64,000 nucleotides of DNA from Erysipelotrichaceae bacterium. Its GTDB lineage: Bacteria; Bacillota_I; Bacilli_A; Erysipelotrichales; Erysipelotrichaceae. The DNA lies in the NCBI GenBank assembly GCA_029101345.1, contig JAQXQU010000101.1, positions 1 to 64,000 on the forward strand, given 5' to 3'. This document shows positions 15,464 to 24,123 of the stretch, piece after piece (the first letter of the stretch is position 1; each line of letters starts with the position of its first letter). A model generated the notes under the pieces. That model was not told the origin of the DNA and made no database searches. It worked only from the letters and a program-made list of their open reading frames with translations. A program made the translations under genes and the position numbers.

Positions 15464-17767
15464 ATGGAAAATACTAAAAAACTGCCACTATTGTGTACTA
15501 GAGGAGCTTTTGTCTTTCCACTTCAGACAATGGCTATTGAAGTTGGACGGCCATTATCTGTCGGAAGTGTAAATTTTGCTGCTGACAATAATGTCAACAT
15601 TGTCATCTCCTCTCAGATGGATTTGACAAAAGACAACCCTCCTTATGATGAAATCTACAAATACGGTGTAATCTGCCGCATTAAGTCATCTTCTTTCAAG
15701 ACTGACCATTTACGTGTGACCTTTTCCGGTTTGATGCGTTGCGAAATCCATAATATCCAAGAAGAGAATGGTGCATTATTCTGTGACTGCACTGCTTTAT
15801 CTGATGTTGTTGATGACTATCTGGAGATTGAGGTTTTGACTAAGAAGGCCATTTCTGAATTCAATATCATGGCTCAGAAGATGAGAAGACCAGTTTTCAA
15901 TCTGCCTAGTGACAATATTGATCTGACCGTTGCTTCATCCTTAGCTGACAGCTATGCTCAGGTCTTTGTCCAAGGCGTTGCTGAAAAACAGAAGTATGTT
16001 GAGGAAATCAATCTCAAGAACCGTCTGATGATGGTTATCCAGTCCGTCTATCGTGAACGCCAGTTTGAAACTGTTGAAAAGGAAATCAACGAAAAGGTCA
16101 AAACCCGTTTGGAAGAAAACCAGAAGGACTATTTCCTCAGAGAAAAGCTTCGGGCAATCAAGGAAGAGCTAGGCGATGGAGGAAGCTATTCTGATATTGA
16201 TGATCTCAAGGAGAAAGTTGAAAACGAGCCATTTCCGGCTAATGTCAAAGCCAAGGCCTATGAGGAATTCAAGCATTATGAGATGCTGCCACCAAATTCT
16301 GGTGAATCCGGTGTTGTTCGTTCATATCTTGAGTGGCTGCTAGGTGTTCCTTGGTATCAGCGCAGTATCGACAACGATGATTTGAACAAGGCTTCTGAAA
16401 TTCTTGATGAGGACCACTATGGTCTTGAAAAGGTCAAGGAGCGCATTTTGGAATACTTGGCAGTCAAGCAGATTACCAATTCTTTAAAGAGCCCAATCAT
16501 TTGTCTTGTTGGCCCACCTGGTGTTGGCAAGACTTCATTGGCTAAGTCAGTTGCGCGTGCTCTTGATAGAAAATTTGTCAAAGTGTCCTTAGGTGGTGTT
16601 CATGATGAGGCAGAAATCAGAGGACATCGTCGTACTTATCTAGGTTCAATGCCAGGCCGTATTATTCAGGGCATGAAAAAAGCCGGTACTTTGAATCCCG
16701 TATTCCTGATTGATGAAATCGATAAGATGGCATCAGATTACAAGGGTGATCCTTCAAGTGCTATGCTTGAAGTCCTCGACCCTGAACAAAACAGGGAATT
16801 CTCTGACCATTATTTGGAAGAACCTTATGATCTATCGGAAGTATTATTCATTGCTACAGCCAATTATGCCGAGAATATACCAGCTGCTTTATATGATCGT
16901 TTGGAAATCATCAATCTTTCTTCCTATACTGAGATTGAGAAGGTAAATATTGCCCGCAAACATCTCATTCGTAAACAGATGGAACTAAATGGCTTGAAGA
17001 AATCCCAGTTCTCTATCAGTGATGAAATGATTGCTTATCTGATCCAGTATTACACTAGAGAAGCTGGTGTTAGACAACTGGAAAGACTGATCGGTGCTCT
17101 TTGCCGCAAGTCGGTGTTAGCTATTGTCAAGGACGGCCGCAAGTCAATCAAAATCACCAGGAAAGTGATCAATGAATGGATAGGCCATGAAAAATATGAA
17201 TATGGTACCAAGGAAAGCAAAGACCAGGTCGGTGTCGTTACTGGACTGGCCTATACAGCTTTTGGTGGTGATATTCTGCCGATTGAAGTCAATTATTTTG
17301 ACGGCAAGGGCAAGCTGGTTGTCACTGGCCAGCTTGGTGATGTCATGCAGGAATCAACCAGGATTGCACTTGACTATATCAAAGCCAATGCCAAGCATTA
17401 TGGTATTGATATGGCATTCTTTGAAACCCATGATATTCATATTCATTGTCCAGAAGGAGCTGTCCCTAAAGATGGACCTTCCGCAGGCGTTACTTTAACT
17501 ACAGCTCTTCTTTCAGCTATCACCAATACGCCTGTTTCTTCTGATGTGGCTATGACAGGTGAAATTACCTTAAGAGGCAATGTCTTGCCAATTGGTGGTT
17601 TAAAGGAAAAATCAATGGCTGCCCATCGTTCTGGCATTCGCAAGATCATCATCCCTAAGAATAACGTCAAGGATCTTGATGATGTACCAAAGGAAGTCAA
17701 GGATGCGGTTGAATTTGTGCCGGTTGAAAAGATCGATAAAGTCATCAAAGAGGCATTTGTCAGATGA
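15464..17767 (+). CDS. lon: ATP-dependent protease Lon
   Basis: Hexameric AAA+ serine protease that degrades misfolded and regulatory proteins. The 767-aa protein has the N-terminal substrate-binding domain, the AAA+ domain with Walker A GPPGVGKTSLAKS (about 350) and Walker B FLIDEIDKM, and the C-terminal protease domain. The catalytic Ser is in KDGPSAGVTL and the Lys in GGLKEKSMAAHRSG, giving the Lon Ser-Lys dyad. Strong AGGAGG ribosome binding site. No CIRCE or other clear heat-shock operator is visible before it. engB overlaps its stop by 4 nt, the same lon-engB (ysxC) pairing as in B. subtilis. Confidence 0.97.
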   Translation: MENTKKLPLLCTRGAFVFPLQTMAIEVGRPLSVGSVNFAADNNVNIVISSQMDLTKDNPPYDEIYKYGVICRIKSSSFKTDHLRVTFSGLMRCEIHNIQEENGALFCDCTALSDVVDDYLEIEVLTKKAISEFNIMAQKMRRPVFNLPSDNIDLTVASSLADSYAQVFVQGVAEKQKYVEEINLKNRLMMVIQSVYRERQFETVEKEINEKVKTRLEENQKDYFLREKLRAIKEELGDGGSYSDIDDLKEKVENEPFPANVKAKAYEEFKHYEMLPPNSGESGVVRSYLEWLLGVPWYQRSIDNDDLNKASEILDEDHYGLEKVKERILEYLAVKQITNSLKSPIICLVGPPGVGKTSLAKSVARALDRKFVKVSLGGVHDEAEIRGHRRTYLGSMPGRIIQGMKKAGTLNPVFLIDEIDKMASDYKGDPSSAMLEVLDPEQNREFSDHYLEEPYDLSEVLFIATANYAENIPAALYDRLEIINLSSYTEIEKVNIARKHLIRKQMELNGLKKSQFSISDEMIAYLIQYYTREAGVRQLERLIGALCRKSVLAIVKDGRKSIKITRKVINEWIGHEKYEYGTKESKDQVGVVTGLAYTAFGGDILPIEVNYFDGKGKLVVTGQLGDVMQESTRIALDYIKANAKHYGIDMAFFETHDIHIHCPEGAVPKDGPSAGVTLTTALLSAITNTPVSSDVAMTGEITLRGNVLPIGGLKEKSMAAHRSGIRKIIIPKNNVKDLDDVPKEVKDAVEFVPVEKIDKVIKEAFVR

Positions 17768-18324
17768 TAGAGTTTATCAAAGGGGCATTTGAACCCAAGG
17801 ATTTTCCACCAAGCCAAAAGGAAGTGGTCTTTGTCGGACGTTCAAATGTCGGCAAGTCCTCGATGATCAATGCCTTATATAATCGCAGGATTGCCTATGT
17901 CGGCAAGAAACCCGGCAAGACAGTTATGCTGAACTTCTTCCAATGTGATGGAGGATATACAGCTTGCGATGTTCCGGGCTATGGTTTTGCAAATCGCTCC
18001 CAGGCCCAGATTGTCCAGTTTGGAAAAATGATGGACGCATATTTTACCCAAAGGGAAGCGTTGAAACTGTGCGTCATGATTATTGATGTCAGACATAAGC
18101 CAACAGCTGATGATATGGATATGCTTGATTATCTAAAAGAGAATAGAATTCCATTCCTGATTGTAGCTAACAAGTCTGACAAATTATCTAACAATCAGCT
18201 TGTCAAGGCTAAGAAGGAATTGATTGGTCATCTTAATATCAATGATGATGAACTTCTTTGCATATCTGCTAATACAGGCAAGAATATTGACAAATTGAAA
18301 GATCTGATTCTTGCGGCTATGTAA
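17764..18324 (+). CDS. engB: Ribosome-biogenesis GTPase EngB (YsxC/YihA)
   Basis: Small GTPase needed for 50S subunit assembly, 186 aa. G motifs are in normal order: GRSNVGKSSMINAL (G1), GKT (G2), DVPGYGFA (G3), NKSDK (G4) and a SANTGKN G5-like stretch. The N-terminal FIKGAFEPKDFP region is typical. It overlaps the lon stop by 4 nt and is the last gene before the valS T-box leader. Confidence 0.96.
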   Translation: MIEFIKGAFEPKDFPPSQKEVVFVGRSNVGKSSMINALYNRRIAYVGKKPGKTVMLNFFQCDGGYTACDVPGYGFANRSQAQIVQFGKMMDAYFTQREALKLCVMIIDVRHKPTADDMDMLDYLKENRIPFLIVANKSDKLSNNQLVKAKKELIGHLNINDDELLCISANTGKNIDKLKDLILAAM

Positions 18325-18325
18325 C

Positions 18326-18354
18326 TTGCTTTTTGCAAATCCATCATCTATAAT
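18326..18354 (+). promoter_or_regulatory. valS T-box promoter
   Basis: -35 TTGCTT at 18326-18331, 17-bp spacer, -10 TATAAT at 18349-18354. The expected start is near 18361, at the 5' edge of the T-box leader. The spacer contains TTTTGCAAAT and ATC before the -10, almost the same as in the thrS promoter. Confidence 0.7.
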
Positions 18355-18360
18355 TTATTA

Positions 18361-18572
18361 TGCGTTGACAAAGAGGAAGTACTTTAGTCCTTGGAAGATA
18401 GAGATGTCCTGGTCGGTGGAAAGGACACAAGGCTATAGGAAAATGTCGCTTTGGAGTATATCTGGTGAAACCAAGTAGCTGGATACGTTTCCTGCGTTAA
18501 AGGTTTGAGGCAGCCGATGGCTGTAAATTAAGGTGGTAACACGTACAAAGACGTCCTTATGGCGTCTTTTTT
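18361..18572 (+). promoter_or_regulatory. T-box riboswitch controlling valS
   Basis: Untranslated leader that senses uncharged tRNA-Val. The antiterminator T-box is AAGGTGGTAACACG at 18530-18543, whose TGGT pairs with the tRNA 3' end. Stem I can form from CAAAG with CTTTG and CCTTG with CAAGG, with a GATAGAGATG motif in between. In this fold the likely specifier codon is GTC (Val) at 18445-18447. The terminator hairpin (AAAGACG with CGTCTTT plus a U-run) sits at 18547-18572, just before the valS ribosome binding site. Confidence 0.9.
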
Positions 18573-18590
18573 ATTTAGGAGGGACTATTT

Positions 18591-21167
18591 ATGCTTGATC
18601 AGAAATATGAAGCAGCCAAAGTAGAAGATGGCAAATATCAGATGTGGCTTGATCGCAAGTATTTTGAGTGTGGGGACATGGCAAAGAAACCTTACTGCAT
18701 TGTCATTCCACCACCAAATGTCACAGGCAAACTCCATCTTGGGCATGCGATGGATAACACAATCCAGGATCTTCTTTCACGTTACAATCGTTTGAAAGGC
18801 TTTGATGTCTTATGGGTACCAGGCATGGACCATGCCGGCATTGCAACTCAGGCCAAGGTTGATGAAAGACTGAAGAAACAAGGTATTTCCCGTTATGACC
18901 TAGGAAGAGAGAAATTTCTGGATGTTGCTTGGGATTGGAAAAAGGAATATTCAGGCTTTATTCGTAACCAGTGGGCAAAGCTTGGCATTTCGGTTGATTA
19001 TCGCAAAGAAAGATTCACTCTTGATGAAGGCCTGTCAAGAGCTGTTCGTGAGGTTTTCGTCAAATACTATAAAGAAGGGCTGATTTATCAAGGACAGCGT
19101 GTAATCAACTGGGACCCAGTTGCCAAGACAGCTTTATCCAACATTGAAGTCATTCATAAGGATGTTGAAGGAAAGATGTACTATTTCCGTTATCATGTTG
19201 TTGATAGCGAGGAGACTTTTGATGTCGCTACAACAAGACCGGAAACCATGTTTGGTGATGTCTGCGTTGTTGTTCACCCTAAGGATGAAAAACTTAATCA
19301 TCTGATTGGCAAGAAGTGCATCAATCCTGCAAATGGTGATGTCTTACCTATTATTGGTGATGAATATATTGAAATGGGCTTTGGTACCGGTGCTATGAAA
19401 TGTACACCTGCTCATGACCCTAATGACTATCAGATTGCCTTAAGACATAATCTGAAAATGCCAATCTGCATGAATGAGGATGGCACTATGAATGAACTCT
19501 GTGGTGAATACAATGGACTTGATCGCTATGAGTGCCGTGAAAAGGTTGTGAAGGCAATTGAAGATGCCGGTCAGCTTGTGAAGATCGAAAAGATCAATCA
19601 CTCAGTAGGCCATTCAGAAAGAACTGGTGTTATGGTTGAACCATATCTCTCCAAGCAGTGGTTTGTTAAGATGAAGCCATTGGCTCAGGATGTTCTGGAT
19701 GCCCAGAAGAATGAAGACACCAAAATCAGCTTCTATCCAAAGAGATTTGAAAAGACCTTTAACCAATGGCTGGAAAATATCGAAGACTGGTGCATTTCCC
19801 GTCAGCTCTGGTGGGGTCATCGAATTCCAGTCTGGTATCACAATGAAACAGGGGAAATCTATTGTGAAGTAGATCCACCAGCAGATATTGAAAACTACCA
19901 TCAGGATGAAGATGTACTGGATACCTGGTTCTCATCAGCCTTGTGGCCATTCTCAACACTTGGCTGGCCAGAAGAAACCGAAGACTTCAAACGCTATTAC
20001 CCAACATCCTGCATGGTAACTGGTTATGATATCATTTTCTTCTGGGTCGCTAGAATGGCATTCTCAGCCCGTCATTTCACAAATAATGTTCCATTCCGTG
20101 ACTGCCTGATCCATGGCTTGATTCGTGATGAGAAGGGCAGAAAGATGTCAAAGTCTCTCGGCAATGGCATTGATCCAATCGATATCATCAACAAATACGG
20201 TTGCGATTCCTTAAGACTCTTCCTATCAACCAATTCAACACCAGGCCTTGATATGAACTTCTCAATGGAAAAGCTCGAAGCTGGTTGGAACTTCATCAAT
20301 AAGCTCTGGAATGCCTCAAGATTTGCCATGATGAATATCGATGAGGGCTACAGTTTCAAGGAACCTGTTGCCAAGACGGAAATAGATCATTGGATTCTTT
20401 CCAAGCTCAACAACATGATCAAGCAGGCAACAGTAAATCTTGATAAATATGAGTTCGCTATTGCCGGTAATGAAATTGAGAGCTTTGTCTGGAACGACTT
20501 CTGTTCCAGTTATATTGAATTTACAAAGCCAATCCTGATGGGTGATAACAAGGAAGCCAAGTATCAGACTCTTGATACACTGATTTATGTCTTAAGATCA
20601 ATTTTGATTGTTCTCCATCCATTCATCCCATTTGTCACTGAAGAAATCTACCAGGAACTCTTTGGCAAGGAAAAATCAATTGTCATTGAAAAATGGCCAG
20701 CAATCTTTGAAAAACTTGATGAAAAGAAGGCAACTGAAGTTGAAGTGCTGCTTGAAATCATCAAGATTACCCGTGAATTAAGATCAGAAAACAACCTAAA
20801 GCCTTCTAAGGAATTGAATATTGCCATTGAAGGCTATGACCTCAATGCCGACATGAAAGCGATTCTGAATCGCATGTGCAAGCTAAATGTTGTTGAGTCC
20901 ATTGATGGCGAAACCATTATTCGACCAATCACGGCAGGCAAGCTCAATTATCGCATGTCAGAAATTGTTGATAAAGCTGCTGAGCTGGCAAAGATTGAAA
21001 AGGAACTCGATCGCCTGGCTAGTGAAATCAAGCGTGGCGAGTCTATTCTTTCAAATCCGGGCTTCATTAGCAAAGCACCAGAAGCCAAGATCAATGCTGA
21101 AAAGGCAAAGCTTGACAAGAACAGGGCTTCATATGCGATGCTGTTAGAAAAAAAGAAGGAATTCTAA
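18591..21167 (+). CDS. valS: Valyl-tRNA synthetase
   Basis: Class I synthetase charging tRNA-Val. The 858-aa protein has the HIGH motif as HLGH in PNVTGKLHLGHAMD (about 45), the KMSKS motif in GRKMSKSLGN (about 520), the CP1 editing insertion between them (TTRPETMFGDV), the anticodon-binding domain, and a C-terminal coiled-coil arm ending in lysine-rich helices. Slightly short of the usual 880 but complete. It is preceded by a T-box leader and a strong AGGAGGG ribosome binding site, so its expression rises when uncharged tRNA-Val accumulates. Confidence 0.97.
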   Translation: MLDQKYEAAKVEDGKYQMWLDRKYFECGDMAKKPYCIVIPPPNVTGKLHLGHAMDNTIQDLLSRYNRLKGFDVLWVPGMDHAGIATQAKVDERLKKQGISRYDLGREKFLDVAWDWKKEYSGFIRNQWAKLGISVDYRKERFTLDEGLSRAVREVFVKYYKEGLIYQGQRVINWDPVAKTALSNIEVIHKDVEGKMYYFRYHVVDSEETFDVATTRPETMFGDVCVVVHPKDEKLNHLIGKKCINPANGDVLPIIGDEYIEMGFGTGAMKCTPAHDPNDYQIALRHNLKMPICMNEDGTMNELCGEYNGLDRYECREKVVKAIEDAGQLVKIEKINHSVGHSERTGVMVEPYLSKQWFVKMKPLAQDVLDAQKNEDTKISFYPKRFEKTFNQWLENIEDWCISRQLWWGHRIPVWYHNETGEIYCEVDPPADIENYHQDEDVLDTWFSSALWPFSTLGWPEETEDFKRYYPTSCMVTGYDIIFFWVARMAFSARHFTNNVPFRDCLIHGLIRDEKGRKMSKSLGNGIDPIDIINKYGCDSLRLFLSTNSTPGLDMNFSMEKLEAGWNFINKLWNASRFAMMNIDEGYSFKEPVAKTEIDHWILSKLNNMIKQATVNLDKYEFAIAGNEIESFVWNDFCSSYIEFTKPILMGDNKEAKYQTLDTLIYVLRSILIVLHPFIPFVTEEIYQELFGKEKSIVIEKWPAIFEKLDEKKATEVEVLLEIIKITRELRSENNLKPSKELNIAIEGYDLNADMKAILNRMCKLNVVESIDGETIIRPITAGKLNYRMSEIVDKAAELAKIEKELDRLASEIKRGESILSNPGFISKAPEAKINAEKAKLDKNRASYAMLLEKKKEF

Positions 21168-22096
21168 TGAAGAAAAAGGCTTTGTTGCTTGGAGCAGGAG
21201 CAGTTGCTCTTGCTTATGGCGGTGTCTTGGAATACTTCTTTGATTTTGCCTTTAAAAGGGATGATCAGTTCTATGATGATCCCCTTGACTTTTCCTATCA
21301 GGGTGAAGAACTAGCGGAAAAGAAAAAGGAACGGGCCGAACTTGAAAAATGGCTTGCTGAATCCAAAACTACCAATGGTTATATCAAGTCTTTTGATGGC
21401 CTTGATCTCTTTGGTGTCATTATTGAAAACAACGCTACCAAAAACTATCTCATCATTGTCCATGGCATGCGCTCAGATCATATGATGATGCTAAAAAGCG
21501 CATATGAGTTCTCCAATCTTGGTTATAATATTCTTTTGATTGATCAAAGGGCTAATGGCAAATCCCAAGGAGAGCATATGACCTATGGCTTTAAGGAAAG
21601 CATTGATATTGCCCAATGGATTGAGATGCTTGATAATCGGATAGCTGATTGCCGGATAGCTCTTTATGGTGTTTCCATGGGTGCTGCATCAGTTATGCTT
21701 AGCCTGCGAAACAAACTTCCACAATCAGTCAAATGTATTGTTGAAGATTGCGGCTATACTAGTGCCTATGATGCTTTTTCCCATATTCTGAAGAAGGATT
21801 TCAAACTCCCAAGTTGGCCGCTGCTTCCTAGTGTCCTGGCATTAGCCAAAAGACGAATTGGTGTTTCAATTGCTGAAGCTGCACCTATTGATGCCTTAAA
21901 GGACAATGAGATTCCTATTCTCTTTGTCCATGGAACCGCTGATGACTTTGTTCCATTTGAAATGGCCAAAAAGCTCTATCATGCCAACAAAGGCATCAAG
22001 AAGTTCTATCCAGTTGAAGGAAAGGGCCATTCAGTAGCTAGCGATGATCCTGATTACTATCAGAATATCAATTCATTTATCAGTGATTATCTGTAG
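21167..22096 (+). CDS. Alpha/beta hydrolase, membrane-anchored or exported
   Basis: A 309-aa serine hydrolase of unknown substrate. The N-terminus has a few lysines followed by a hydrophobic stretch (residues 4-22) that could be a signal anchor. The catalytic triad is readable: Ser in YGVSMGAAS (GxSxG), Asp in HGTADDFVP, and His in GKGHSVAS. An IIVHGMRSDHM oxyanion-hole motif precedes these. Similar proteins in Bacillota are annotated as YqkD/BEM46-like hydrolases. Its start overlaps the valS stop by one base, so it is co-transcribed with valS under T-box control, although no functional link is evident. Confidence 0.8.
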   Translation: MKKKALLLGAGAVALAYGGVLEYFFDFAFKRDDQFYDDPLDFSYQGEELAEKKKERAELEKWLAESKTTNGYIKSFDGLDLFGVIIENNATKNYLIIVHGMRSDHMMMLKSAYEFSNLGYNILLIDQRANGKSQGEHMTYGFKESIDIAQWIEMLDNRIADCRIALYGVSMGAASVMLSLRNKLPQSVKCIVEDCGYTSAYDAFSHILKKDFKLPSWPLLPSVLALAKRRIGVSIAEAAPIDALKDNEIPILFVHGTADDFVPFEMAKKLYHANKGIKKFYPVEGKGHSVASDDPDYYQNINSFISDYL

Positions 22097-22125
22097 TTTA
22101 CTTTTGCAAATACTTAATCTATAAT
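22097..22125 (+). promoter_or_regulatory. thrS T-box promoter
   Basis: -10 TATAAT at 22120-22125, weak -35 TTTACT at 22097-22102 with a 17-bp spacer. The spacer TTTTGCAAAT and the ATC before the -10 match the valS promoter. Confidence 0.6.
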
Positions 22126-22131
22126 GGTAAG

Positions 22132-22317
22132 GAACTGTGATTAGGACATGATCCTGATGACAAATGCCTAGAGAATCTGTGGCTGGTGTAAACAGATGTG
22201 ATGTCATCATGATTACTACCTATGAGTGTCTGCCAATAACAGACCGTTTACCGCGTTAAGGATAAGAGTTAAAAATAAGGTGGTACCGCGCATTAGCGCC
22301 CTTGGTAGCACCTTTTT
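22132..22317 (+). promoter_or_regulatory. T-box riboswitch controlling thrS
   Basis: Leader with a canonical T-box AAGGTGGTACCGCG at 22277-22290. The competing terminator is a long hairpin in which GGTG, TACC and GCG pair with CGC, GGTA and CACC, followed by a U-run ending near 22317. A GATGAC/GTCATC helix (stem I) leads to a loop containing ACTACC at 22215-22220, so the specifier is a Thr codon, ACT or ACC. It should switch on thrS when tRNA-Thr is uncharged. Confidence 0.9.
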
Positions 22318-22333
22318 ATTTGGGAGGAAGAAA

Positions 22334-24085
22334 ATGAATATCAAGGAAAATCTGGAACTGAATACGCTCAACCATTCCTGTGCCCATTTATTGGCACAGG
22401 CTGTATCCCATCTTTATCCAGGTGCCAAATTCTGGGTTGGTCCTGTCATTGATGATGGCTTCTATTATGATATTGATTTAGGTGATCAGGCAATCAAGGA
22501 AGAGGATTTAGCAAGAATCGAAAAGGAAATGAAGAAGATTGCCAAGGATGGCAAGCGGATTGTCCGTAAAGAACTTAGCCGTGAAGAAGCATTGGAGATG
22601 TTCAAGGATGATCCTTACAAGCTCGACCTTATTGATAGAATGCCTGATGATAATGTTATCAGCTGCTATAGCCAAGGCGATTTTACTGATTTATGTCGTG
22701 GTCCTCATGTTGAGTCAGTCAAGGAGCTCAAGCATTTTAAACTGATCAAACATTCAGGCGCATATTGGAAAGGTGATGCCAAGAACAAGATGCTGCAGAG
22801 AATCTATGGTGTCGCTTTCTATAATGAAGAAGATCTTGACCAGTATCTAAAGGAACTGCAGGAAGCCAAAGAACGTGATCACCGTAAGATAGGCAAGGAA
22901 CGGGAAATCTTCATGACTCACGAATATGTTGGTGCCGGCATGCCTATGTGGTTGCCAAATGGTGCAATTATTCGTAAGGAACTGGAAAACTATATCTACA
23001 ACAAGGAAAGAAAGATGGGTTACCAGCATGTCTATACACCTTGTGTTGGTACTGACAAGCTCTATAAGACCTCAGGCCATTGGGATCATTACCAGGCCAA
23101 TATGTTCCCAATTATGCAGGTTGATGATGAGACTTTTGTTCTAAGACCAATGAACTGTCCTCATCATATGCTTGTCTATAAGAATAAGCTGCATTCCTAT
23201 CGTGACTTGCCTATACGTATTGGTGAATTTGCGACCGATTTCCGTTATGAAGCTTCTGGTGCTGTCAAAGGTTTGGAAAGAGTCCGTTGCATGTGTCAGA
23301 ATGATGCACATCTCTTTGTAACTCCTGAACAGATTGGTGAAGAATTCAAGAAGGTTGTTTCTTTGATTCTTGAAGTCTATAAGGATTTTGGCATCAATAA
23401 CTATAAGTTCCGTCTTTCACTCAGAGATCCTGAAGACAAGGAAAAGTACTTTGATGATGACGAGATGTGGAATACAGCTGAAAATAAGCTAAGAGAAGTT
23501 CTTAATGAATTAGGTGTTGAATACTTTGAGGCTATTGGTGAAGCTGCATTCTATGGACCTAAGCTAGATGTTGAAGTAAAACCGGCAATTGGTCCAGAAA
23601 TCACTTTATCAACATGTCAGCTTGACTTCCTGCTTCCAAGAAGATTTGAATTGACATATATTGATAAAAATGGTGAAAAGGCAACACCGGTAGTCTTGCA
23701 CCGTGCAATCTTTGGAACTTTTGACCGCTTTACTGCTTTCATCATCGAAGAAACCAAGGGCGTCTTCCCATTATGGTTGGCACCAGAACAGGTAACAATA
23801 GTCCCAGTTCATCATGAAATGCATTTGGAATATGCTAAGAAGATTGAAGAATTGCTGCTTGAAAAGGACATTCGTGTAAATGTTGATGCCCGTAATGAAA
23901 AGCTTGGCTATCGCATCAGAGAAGCTCAGATCAAGAAAGTGCCTGTGGAAATTGTTGTTGGTGAAAACGAAGTAAGCAGTGGCACTGTTAATGTCAGAAG
24001 ATATGGCAAACAGGGTTCACAAACCATGACTATTGATGAACTGGTTGAAACCCTAGTATCAGAAATCAAGAATCGTGTTCATTAA
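22334..24085 (+). CDS. thrS: Threonyl-tRNA synthetase lacking the TGS domain
   Basis: Class II synthetase, 583 aa. I start at 22334, which has a GGAGG ribosome binding site; a longer frame from 22226 lies in the T-box RNA and encodes nothing conserved. The protein begins directly with the editing (SAD) domain, with HSCAH and DLCRGPH as zinc-type motifs. The catalytic core follows, with the zinc ligand Cys in RPMNCPHH and the motif 2 region FRYEASGAVKGLERVR, and then the anticodon-binding domain. The usual N-terminal 60-residue TGS domain is absent, which explains the length below 640. Confidence 0.95.
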   Translation: MNIKENLELNTLNHSCAHLLAQAVSHLYPGAKFWVGPVIDDGFYYDIDLGDQAIKEEDLARIEKEMKKIAKDGKRIVRKELSREEALEMFKDDPYKLDLIDRMPDDNVISCYSQGDFTDLCRGPHVESVKELKHFKLIKHSGAYWKGDAKNKMLQRIYGVAFYNEEDLDQYLKELQEAKERDHRKIGKEREIFMTHEYVGAGMPMWLPNGAIIRKELENYIYNKERKMGYQHVYTPCVGTDKLYKTSGHWDHYQANMFPIMQVDDETFVLRPMNCPHHMLVYKNKLHSYRDLPIRIGEFATDFRYEASGAVKGLERVRCMCQNDAHLFVTPEQIGEEFKKVVSLILEVYKDFGINNYKFRLSLRDPEDKEKYFDDDEMWNTAENKLREVLNELGVEYFEAIGEAAFYGPKLDVEVKPAIGPEITLSTCQLDFLLPRRFELTYIDKNGEKATPVVLHRAIFGTFDRFTAFIIEETKGVFPLWLAPEQVTIVPVHHEMHLEYAKKIEELLLEKDIRVNVDARNEKLGYRIREAQIKKVPVEIVVGENEVSSGTVNVRRYGKQGSQTMTIDELVETLVSEIKNRVH

Positions 24086-24091
24086 AAAAAT

Positions 24092-24119
24092 AACTGTCTA
24101 GCATAAGTGCTAGACAGTT
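24092..24119. terminator. Bidirectional terminator between thrS and mgtE
   Basis: Perfect 12-bp stem AACTGTCTAGCA / TGCTAGACAGTT with a TAAG loop. T-rich sequence follows on the plus side and an A7 run precedes it, so it can stop transcription from both thrS and mgtE. Confidence 0.85.
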
Positions 24120-24123
24120 TTCA

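Noticed and set aside
22226-22333. Extended N-terminus for thrS
   Set aside because: This segment is the 3' half of the T-box RNA; the SD-supported ATG at 22334 starts the conserved protein.
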